A DNA stretch of 64,000 nt from Perkinsus olseni (lineage: Eukaryota; Perkinsozoa; Perkinsida): the NCBI GenBank assembly GCA_013115125.1, contig JABANN010000068.1, positions 1-64,000 of the forward strand, read 5' to 3'. A model generated the notes under the pieces. That model did no database searches and was not told the origin of the DNA. It worked only from the letters and a program-made list of their open reading frames with translations. This document shows positions 43,082 through 51,483 of the stretch, in pieces; within the stretch, counting starts at the first letter, position 1, and each line of letters starts with the position of its first letter. The position numbers and the translations under genes are program-made.

Positions 43082-46000
43082 TTAGACGACAGAGAAAGCC
43101 GATTCTCTGGAATTCTGTAGTGATACACCACTACTAGTGTAACAATGCTGACAATCGATGGTGCCTCTCCCGAAGCCAACGTTACCTCCATCAACCGCGA
43201 CACTGTCCTATCCCAAGCGAAGACCTCATCAAAGGCCGAAGACGACTTGTCCTCTTCACTGATCGAAAAGAGGGCACCTAACAGGTTAAACAAAGATACG
43301 CCGGTGATGATGATGGAGGCACTCGGAAGAGCAGGGAACACGAATCCAGGCCACGAGAAGGAGCCCCCCCCCACCCACCTGGTTCTGCTTCGGCCGAACA
43401 TACCAGTTTCGTCCCAGCCTCGTAAAGGCCGTCTATCAGGGTGATAAACCGACGTACCTTCACCGAGTCTTCCAGCGCGCCACAAAATTGAGAGCAAAGG
43501 TTGATCAATTTAATACGATTGAATTAAACAATATATCATTAATATTCTCCAAATACGATTACGGAAAAAGTTCAAGGTCGAAGAAGAAACTTCACAAATA
43601 CCAAGATATGCCGATTTCTTAAACCTCTCTGCGAGAGTCTTTCGTAAGGAACTCCCTCCACCAACCCTCGCTTACCTGATCGCGCTCGTTAATCGTCAGC
43701 ACTGGAACGTCCTCGATGAATATCGTATGATAGTGTTTGCCTACAGGCGCACTTAGCGCTCGCCCTGATGATCGATTATGACTTCTCACCAATGGCGAGA
43801 TAGTCTGCGGCGCCCAACGGTCTATCGCAGAGTTCCTTGAAAGTGAACCACGCGAGGGCTGTGTGCCGGGCTGCTCTGCGAACGTCCAAGTGCCGACCCT
43901 GGATTTCCAACCTGAAAGGAATTTTCGTATTTCTCTCTCCGGATTTTACGAAATTTCAACTTCTTGAGCCGGGAAATGTGAATCTTGCTTGAATGAAGCT
44001 CAAGCTACCATTAAAATTGACAAGAATCTTTTGTCGGTAGCGCGTCTTCAAGTCCGGGATAAACCCACGGGTATTCATAATTTTCAGGAGAAAAATTCTC
44101 TCGGCGGATAGACATCAGCATTTTTCCTGTTGCAAGAGAAGAGTGGTTCGCAAATTCTGGAAAAATTCTGCAATACCAATTCAAAATCATGGTTTTTCGA
44201 ATCAAGCTCCCAAAAATTTTACGATTCTACACGAAATTCTTCGGGAAATTCTGTGGAAAAAAATTTCCAACTCACCGCACCTTACTTTTGGTGTGTGTTA
44301 ACCTCATTCTTGGCCATCCTGTAAAACTTGGCCTCGAGAAGTCGTTTATTATAATCGTTCAAAGGCGATAAGAAAACACTTCTATCATCACCACCATTGG
44401 CCGCCTGGGCCATTATATAACGGTAATCAACGCTTGAGTCCAGATTTACCACCTGATAGAAATCTTGCAATCTTTCCCTCCACTTGCATTTCCTCAACGC
44501 TCCTTACCTCAGTGAATCTTTTAATCATTGGGATGAATGGGAGGAAAAGTCCTCTGTTCAACCCATTTTTGTAAAGATCCTCCGGGGGACGGTTCGAAGT
44601 CGCTATCACAACACATCCCCTTTCAAACAGTTTACTGAATAAACGCCGCATTATCACCGCGTCTGAGATGAAGGTAACCTAAAGGTAGGGAAAATCCAAC
44701 AAAAATACATCCAATCGACAAAATCGATCACCCGATCGATTTCGATTTCTACCTGGAACTCATCAAAGCAGAGCAGCCAAGCTTCCTTCATCATCTCGTC
44801 GGCAACTTGGTCAATAAGGTCGTTCTGATGCCCTCCAACCTCACACTGAAGGCTCAATCGCTGGGCCTGAGATAGGAACTATGGGAGACAACATAAGACA
44901 CGAAATGTGACATTAGAGAAACTAGGACTCCAATATTATAGTAATTCTGATAACTATTTGAAGTTCAAATTTTGAACCCAACACTTGGTCACATTTACTC
45001 GCAATTTCCAACAACAGCTCAAACCCGCGGCGCATTTTCACTCGATTGAGGCACTGCAGGAAATGTCGAGGAATGGTACAGCACGTTCAAAAACCTCAAG
45101 GCTGTTCTCACGACGGTGTTGTGTTTTCCTTCGGCAAGGACATGCCAACGGAGCGAAGTTCAACTATCGAGGATGTAGCAGATGACCAAGTCTTTTCGGC
45201 TCTCTTTCGACCTCGCCAACGAGTATAAGCGGAAACTAACTACGAACAAGTACTCGACCACAAACGTGGACGTAGTCGAGTACTTGTTCGCTGCTAGTAA
45301 GCATACTAATACTAACTTCAGGGGTACAGTTTACCCGGTACATCCGAGCTTCAGTATCCCGGCCGTCAGAAGGGTGAGTGTAGTAGACCGAAAGCCTAAG
45401 TCCTCCGTAGTAGTCCAGATTCCTAAACTTCGGCGCGCTGTTCATTAGTCGATAGTCGAACAGGTAAATCAGTACTAGCGGGCACTAAGGCTAAGTCGCC
45501 GTTTTTTGGTCCATAACTTCTGGTAAAAACTATCTAGTTGTGAGTCACAACTTGTGATAGGCTATTGAAAAACGACGCTTGTGGTCACAGGTTGGTGACG
45601 CCCACGCTGGGTCATGGTTAGGAATCCAAACTTGGGCTATCGGTGGTTTTGAGTTCCTGATGGTGATGTTATGGATGTGAAGCTACCCGTTCTTCGAGTA
45701 CCAGATGGTGTGTTGAGCTTAGATACACTGAGAAGCGTGCGTCACGCCGCGAAGATGCCACCAGTAACGCAGCGTGACTCAGTTCATTACCTCTGGCTTC
45801 GTCAGCGACTTCGGCGACTGTTTCGAGTTAGACACTCTCGGCAGGCTAGCTAGCTGGAGGCGAGTCGAGGCTATGCTCGCTATTAGAGGCTATTGGTCTC
45901 AAAAAATAGTGCCGGTGTTCTGTCTATTGCCCCGCTACAACTGTGAAGGACTACTAAGTCCCCATCGCTGTTCACCATCCCTACCAGGGACTACACACGT

Positions 46001-48783
46001 TCTACAAAACTATTCTCTACTCGGTGACTAAGAGCGAAGCTGTTGCCAACAACGACTTCAAGACCTCGGGCGAACTGAAGTCACTGCCCGCTGCTCTGGC
46101 TAACGTCTACTACAAGAACGAGCATTGCTCCTGGGAGTTCCTGGCTGGAATACTACCCGCAATCACTAACCTGGAAAAATGCCGATGAGGAAATTGCTAT
46201 CGAAGCAGTTGAATTGACAGTGTCAATAGCCTCAATAGAAGACCATGTCACTGACGGCTACCAAACCTATCTATGGTGGGTGAGGGGCCATGCTGGGCAT
46301 AGGTTTAACGAGCTCAGCGACCTGTATGCAGATTCTGCACACATGATACGCGGCCCGTAGCGGCGCCCACCGTCGGGAGGTGGAACTGAAGAACGAACCT
46401 TTCTGATTTCTACTTTCTTAAATAGTCTGTCTAAACTACTTGGTGAATACTCGTCGTCAAGTTGACGACGTCAACGCGTTTAACTAGAGCAGCTAACGTA
46501 TCTAGCGTCGCCAAGGCGCGCCCATCCTAGAGTGACTCTAGTAGAGTCCAGGCTTGCACTCGGGAAACATTGCTAAAGAACACCCGCTTCCTATCACCTC
46601 AGCGCTGGCTGCCGTCCATGCCGTATTGCACTTCGCCATTCTACTCGAACTTCTCAACTGGGACTCATGCAACCTCGAATGGACCTACACACCAACACTA
46701 TCCTCACATTTTGGGCAAGGCAAAAGATCTCAGTGCCCTGTAACCTCCTCGGGTCAACAGAAGATACCATAACCAAAGGAATCCCAAGCCCCCACATCAA
46801 GAAAAAGTCGTCATTTTCTCCGGAGATTTTTCCGCCCAAAATCTCCCTTTTATCACATCCATCATCCACTCGTGGAAATGAACTCGCTTCTTCGCCTCGA
46901 CCGCAACATGCTGGTAGAATAAGTCCATCAACATCGATTTACCACTACCGCAACCTCCCCATAAGTACAACCTGAGAATCAAGAAAACACCTTTTTTCCG
47001 TCTATTCGAAAAACCCCGGAAATGTTGTATTAAATTTCCAAATTTTTCGCAGGATGATCAAGTTTCACATTGAATCGACCGACGGTCGGTCGGTCACCGA
47101 CCGGTAGATACAATCGGTAATTTTCGGAGAGTCGGAAAATTTTTGTCGAGCTTTTCTGAAACCCTATAATTATTCCGAGAAGACAAACTCCATGAGGGTG
47201 AAGACTTCCAAGCTCACCGATTTTCCGAGTTGAAAGAATACCTACCCTCGGAAGGCCACTGGAGGTATCTCAGGTCGAGCAGTGGCTGCTGCAGAACCAC
47301 CAAAAAATCGGCTGAAAAATCCTCCGCTACTATTGGTGGTCTCGTTAGCACCATTTAGTGTTGATGAACCTGGGAGAGAAAAAATAAGACGGAGACTGGA
47401 AATTATCCGGGCAAGTTTTGTGAGTGAGTCTATAACCCGACTCAGTCGGTACCGGGTTGCACAAAAAACCAATTCTGAAACTCAGAATCGATCTTAGAAC
47501 CCCTGCATCCTATGCGTAAAAATCATTTCCAGAATCGATTCCAGAAAATCAGTATATTGAATGGGGTGATATGAAGACGAGAAAAAGGAAAACGACAACA
47601 ACATGATTTTTCTCCTCATCCTCTTCTGCACTTTGCCGAAAATTTCGACGAATCCTAAGATGCTCCCTTTCCCAACGGCGATCCCTAAAAACTCTAGTTG
47701 CATGACAGTCTATTGGTCATGAGTTCAATCCTCAGACCGCTCATTTGGCTAAAATAGTGTGGGCCTACGTTACCCGCTCGAACGCTCATGAATGCTCTGG
47801 GTTGAGTACTAGTCCGCAGCCATTTTAGATCGAGGACTCAGTTATTCTGTCTGTTTGGTTTGACATCCCTTAACCGCGACGACTCGTTACATCCCTTCTC
47901 CCAGTATTACCTTTTCCAGTGGTCGTCTGGGTCGAGGTGGCCGCCGTTTCTTCCGGTGTAAGCTGGTTATATGTTGGAGAGTATCTTTCGAGACCCTGAG
48001 CTATTTCATTTAGCTTGATGACAATAGATTCTTGCTTCTCATCGGGACTGAGTTCACCTGAAAAATATATAATCAAGGGACGGATGATTACGTACCATCT
48101 AGTACAGCTGAAAATTTCCTTGGATTGATTTTCGAGATGAATTTCACACAAAAGCAGATCGAAAATATCAGACTAACGAAGAAAAGAAACAAAGACCATC
48201 CCGGACTTAACACTTCCAATTTTTTCATTCATCAGAGATGCTCGGGAGTGCTTAGTTGGCACCTTGAACGATTAAGTATCTTGGGGTCGAGCCGTGCAAG
48301 ATACGAGAGAGCTCAACTTATTCAATTCCTTATACTGTCACCCGGTAATTTCGTGGCGCGGCGAAGCTTCACTGAAGGATAGCCCCTCTGCCGTTACCTT
48401 TTTCAATGAGATGTCGATAGCCGTCCAATACGCTGGTTCGAGCAGCCGCGCTCGCGAGGCCTCTCGAAAGGAGAGTTGCGGATGGAGTGGTATGAAAAGA
48501 AATAGCACGCACGCACATCGCCATCATCGAGGAGGAGAGGGGCTTGCAGCGATGGGATAACAACATGGTGGGGGTGGGAAAAAGTGGAAAACAAATCTTG
48601 GGTCGAAGCCTGCGGGCTGTGCAGTAAGTCTTGCACTCTTGTATAATCTTGCAGTTCCTCAACGCTGACTTGCGTTTTCGGCGACCAGCCCGCAATACGC
48701 TTCTCAATAGTAGTAATGGGCGCTGCGATTCGGCGGCAGCAAATCGTAGTGAGTCGTTTCAAAAGGACGCCCGTGGAGGTCAT
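43082..48783 (-). CDS. AFG1: AFG1/LACE1-family mitochondrial ATPase
   Basis: AFG1 proteins are inner-membrane-associated P-loop ATPases of mitochondria. Exons on the minus strand: a first frame from ATG 48783 with a basic, Arg-rich start ([18 protein letters not shown]), unresolved to 48057; 47891-48057 ([16 protein letters not shown]); 47246-47369; 46857-46971 ([18 protein letters not shown], Walker A; RVHFHEWM); 44753-44866 (WLLCFDEFQ, Walker B); 44508-44678 ([36 protein letters not shown]); 44303-44452 (LDSSVDYR); 43790-43911 ([14 protein letters not shown]); 43676-43740 ([11 protein letters not shown]); 43379-43457 ([15 protein letters not shown]); 43186-43277 ([15 protein letters not shown]); 43082-43114 (TAA). 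All family blocks are present in order, so the enzyme looks functional. Possible extra exons lie at 47494-47703 and near 48090. The intron 44867-46856 is 2 kb, against 50-220 nt for others. Confidence 0.9.
43458..43675 (-). other. AFG1 intron with AATTTTGTGGCGC motif
   Basis: gtaagcg...gtgaag. Splicing joins NERDQ to VRRFITLID as in AFG1 homologues, so the borders are firm. In gene orientation, about 14 nt from the 3' end, it holds AATTTTGTGGCGCGCTGG, a variant of the motif found sense in the TauE-like gene intron. Confidence 0.7.
44453..44507 (-). other. 55-nt AFG1 intron with reversed CTTGCA...CTCAACG motif
   Basis: gtaagg...tatcag; splicing joins FTEV to [10 protein letters not shown]. 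Read on the plus strand it contains CTTGCAATC and CACTTGCATTTCCTCAACG. The same motif occurs sense-oriented in introns at 16681, 18345 and 50854, so here it is inverted relative to its host gene. Confidence 0.7.
46173..46360 (+). mobile_element. RNase H-like retroelement scrap inside an AFG1 intron
   Basis: A plus-strand frame ends with [28 protein letters not shown], broken here as [11 protein letters not shown] and [11 protein letters not shown]. It matches the terminal (V)(R/K)GHxGxxxNExxD..A block of RNase H. Another open stretch in a different frame (about 45973-46187) precedes it. No YTDGS or reverse transcriptase is seen. It lies antisense within the 2-kb AFG1 intron. Confidence 0.5.
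47812..47833 (+). other. spliced-leader-like 22-mer
   Basis: The string tccgcagccattttagatcg followed by ag matches the dinoflagellate spliced leader (as I remember it, TCCGTAGCCATTTTGGCTCA followed by AG) at 18 of 22 positions. It sits on the plus strand inside a minus-strand AFG1 intron. No Sm site or splice donor pattern was verified, so it is not an SL RNA gene as far as I can tell. Confidence 0.3.
48276..48304. repeat. 29-nt hairpin repeat, copy 1
   Basis: GTATCTTG and CAAGATAC form a perfect 8-bp stem around a 13-nt loop (GGGTCGAGCCGTG). The same sequence with one change is at 49139-49167. It lies in the unresolved 5' part of the AFG1 gene and, read on the minus strand, could itself be a short GT-AG intron. 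Confidence 0.8.
48345..48364 (+). repeat. GTAATTTCGTGGCGCGGCGA motif
   Basis: A 20-nt string matching the intron motif at 63951-63970 at all but about two positions. On the minus strand it falls in the unresolved 5' part of AFG1, probably an intron. Confidence 0.6.
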
Positions 48784-49249
48784 GACGGACGATATTTCGG
48801 CTCCTTCCGACTTGTCTTGTATTATGCCAGCTCAACCTACAAGATACCCCGACAATCTTGGCATCGAAGTTATCAAAGAGATAGTCCTAAGCTCACCTAG
48901 TGGTCGCACCGGTCGGTGTTGGGGAATCTTTTATATCCGAGTGAAGTCGAAGCGACATCAGCGTATCTTTGTGAAGACGGTATCTTCAAGCTTGACTTTC
49001 GTAAGGTCCAAAGATTCTCCTCATAATTATCTGACCAAATGCGCGAGTGGTCGAAATCTCGATCCGATGACATTACATTTAGCAGGGAGGGAACTGCAAA
49101 GATGCTTGGAGGGTTTGGTCGCCGCTATAAATGACGAAGTATCTTGGGGTCGAACCGTGCAAGATACGAAACAGGTCAGCTGCGAACCATCATTGGAGAA
49201 TCCTGCAATTGCATTGGAGAGATTTCTGAGCGACAATACCAGCGAATAA
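48782..49249 (+). CDS. hypothetical 155-residue protein
   Basis: ATG at 48782 opens 155 codons to TAA 49247-49249. It starts [18 protein letters not shown], has a basic centre (YIRVKSKRHQRIFVK) and a helical ALERFLSDN end. No motif recognised. Its start codon overlaps, head to head, the minus-strand ATG of the AFG1 frame (shared CATG). At 49139-49174 the frame contains a 36-nt in-frame segment with GT and AG ends and a perfect hairpin, which may be a spliced mini-intron. Confidence 0.45.
   Translation: MTDDISAPSDLSCIMPAQPTRYPDNLGIEVIKEIVLSSPSGRTGRCWGIFYIRVKSKRHQRIFVKTVSSSLTFVRSKDSPHNYLTKCASGRNLDPMTLHLAGRELQRCLEGLVAAINDEVSWGRTVQDTKQVSCEPSLENPAIALERFLSDNTSE
49139..49174 (+). other. candidate 36-nt hairpin intron
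   Basis: Starts gtatcttg, ends gaaacag, length divisible by three, so the host frame is open with or without it. Its first 29 nt repeat the hairpin at 48276-48304. On the minus strand it holds a perfect B-box string GGTTCGACCCC. Confidence 0.45.
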
Positions 49250-50046
49250 ATTCTTCAGTAATTTTTATCGAGGTTAATCGGGGCGTATCTTTCCCAAATC
49301 CCGCACTACAAAGATTCTGACATTCCATGCCATTGATCTGACTTGTCTGTACCCCACCTAGTCGAGTTAACCTGGGTTTGCATTTCCCCATTTTTTCATC
49401 AGTTCATACCGTCCCATGCTCCCCCGATGGCTCCCAAGAAAAGGATCTCCTCCCGACTGCTGAGCAAAGGCCACTTCAGCGAAGAGGTAGTACTAGCAAC
49501 CGGGAAAGTGCGTTTTGCGGAATTTCCACCAAAAATTGCGCTGGAGCGCTCGTGTATATGAAACCGCGTGAGAGACCATTGCGATCGCTGCTGAGAAAAA
49601 CGCTCGTATGAAAGACAGCGCAGGTTTTGCTATGACTTTGTCGGTGCTTCTGCTGCCAATTGCCGAGAAAGTGTGGTAGCCATTGGCTACTAGCCAAATA
49701 ATTTTAGTTGGGCTTCAATTGTGAAATGGACGGAGGAATAACTTGTTCAGTGATGGGGTCGGCAGCGATGACAACTGAAGCGGTTGTATTCAGGAATCTT
49801 GAAAATTTGTTAATAGTTCAGAATCAGGAACTCATTAGTAGGATTTTTTCAAGTTTTTTTTCATTTTCCGGTTCTCCAGAAAAATTGAAGCGCCGGCGCT
49901 TGTTCATACTGGATTAGTAGAAATGGAAGTCAGTAAAATCGGAATGATGTTTGATATGGAAAATTGTGCAAATGGACGCAAACGGTCAAGGTTGCAAATG
50001 ATGAAGCGATGAAAGTTTTCTGAAGGGCTTTGTAGAGTAAAAACTG
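49250..50046. other. no clear gene
   Basis: Short basic frames at 49343-49611 with no motif. AT-rich toward 49850. Confidence 0.35.
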
Positions 50047-50159
50047 TACAGTCCTGTCAAAGAAAATTGGCCAGAGAGAAATCGGGAAGGTTATCTGCCG
50101 AGTAATTGTAAGCAATCTGTAAGTAATTGTAATTTGCAATTTTCTTTGACAGGACTGTA
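50047..50159. repeat. 113-bp element with 23-bp perfect inverted repeats
   Basis: Arms 50047-50069 and 50137-50159 are exact reverse complements; the 67-nt centre has repeated GTAATTG strings. This is the layout of a MITE or a foldback element. Confidence 0.85.
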
Positions 50160-50301
50160 TTTTGTTCAACCTCTGGTCTCTAAGACTGCATCCCCGAACA
50201 CATTCTTCCGAAATTAAAAAAATTCTGAGGGGAAATCCACTTTTTGGTGGAATGTCGCCGCGTGAAGAACTCACTGAAGTCAGTGACTGTTCGGTCCTCA
50301 G

Positions 50302-51394
50302 CTGTCCTTCGTTCAAGCGGGCTTTGCTACCCCCGACGGTGGGTCTGTGGACTGTCCCATTTGCCGAGAGGTATTCGGCGATGAGGAGGTTGGCGGTATG
50401 GCAGCTATGGACGGCCCGGCAAGATACGCTCTCATGGACTGCTGTGAGCATCCATTTCATGTGGGGTGCTTGGAAGTAAGCTCGCAGAGTTGTCTTCCAA
50501 CCATTATCATGTTTTTAGTGAAAATTCCGATTTTACGTATTTTTCGAATTTCACGAATTTTCATCGGTGAAAGGGATCGTGTTGGAAATTCTAACCAATC
50601 GAGCAAGAAAGCAGTTTTTCGGTAAATTTCTGATTTTTTGGTGGAATTTTTTGGATTTACGATTGTTTCAGCATTGGAGTACCCAGCGGGAGAACTCCTG
50701 TCCGAGTTGCCGAGCCACCATCCACTATGTTGCTGAGTACAGTCTGAGTCGACCTGAAGATTCCTCGAGGGCGGACTGGCGATTGATGATAGAACAGGTC
50801 ATTCAAGTGCAAGAGGCCAAGCAGGCTGATACATTGGATGAGGAGGAAGACGGGTAGTTAGGGATTGGCGGATGGTGGGAGGGCGTTCACTTGCACTCTT
50901 GCATTTTCTCAACGATTCCTCGGTGTGAATGGAATTCTTGAAAATTTAAATGGACACGCAAGAAATCAATTAACCGACAGAGAGGATAAAACCCGGGATT
51001 TGCGATGGAGAGTTCGACATAATATCCTCTTGCACAGATTTCCTTCTTCTGAAGAGTCGGACGCCCCAACATATCGTTGTGTGATATGTGGGGACTCCAT
51101 CATCCAAGCAGCCCCTGCTGACCAGAGGGGAGTAATGCTCTTATGTGACGCCGAGCTTCCACGCAAGAGGACACGAAAAGGGCCGTCCAAAGTGATGACG
51201 TGCGATGCTCCATTCCATCCTTTTTGCGCGGGATATCCGAACGTCCCGGATGGAGAGGTAATAATAGGGAGAGGGCGGCTTACGGGTTATGCATATTTTA
51301 ATAAAATAATTTTATACGGCTTCGTCATCCTCTCGGAATCCAGTGCGTAGAGGGTTGTCCGCTGCAGCTCCTCTCTTCTAATGGGGAGATTTGA
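50302..51394 (+). CDS. RING-H2 zinc-finger protein (probable E3 ubiquitin ligase)
   Basis: RING-H2 proteins recruit E2 enzymes for ubiquitin transfer. An exon beginning after an AG near 50301 reads SVDCPICREVFGDEE and ends MDCCEHPFHVGCLE at 50475. The next, 50672-50853, starts HWSTQRENSCPSCRA. Together they give C-x2-C...C-x-H-x2-H-x2-C...C-x2-C, a complete RING-H2. A 109-nt intron (50854-50962) holds the CTTGCACTCTTGCATTTTCTCAACG motif. The next exon, to 51256, has a second Cys/His cluster (YRCVICGD, LLCDAEL, TCDAPFHPFC) that continues after splicing into CVEGCP and a TGA at 51392-51394. The second cluster resembles a degenerate RING or PHD finger. The N-terminus before 50302 is unknown. It may be joined to the next gene. 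Confidence 0.7.
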
Positions 51395-51418
51395 ATATCA
51401 CTTGAATGGGTTAATGGG

Positions 51419-51483
51419 GTGAATTTGCTGTTGTCACTCGCGAGGTCGCGAGTTCGATCCCTTCTCAGGTTTTTTGTCCCCAG
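51419..51483 (+). other. 65-nt intron with B-box
   Basis: gtgaatttg...gtccccag. Contains TCGCGAGTTCGATCCC, a T-arm/B-box string. It would join an unidentified first exon to the long open frame that follows. Confidence 0.5.

Noticed and set aside
47810-47835. A complete spliced-leader RNA gene
   Set aside because: Four mismatches in the 22-mer and no donor plus Sm-site layout that I could recognise.
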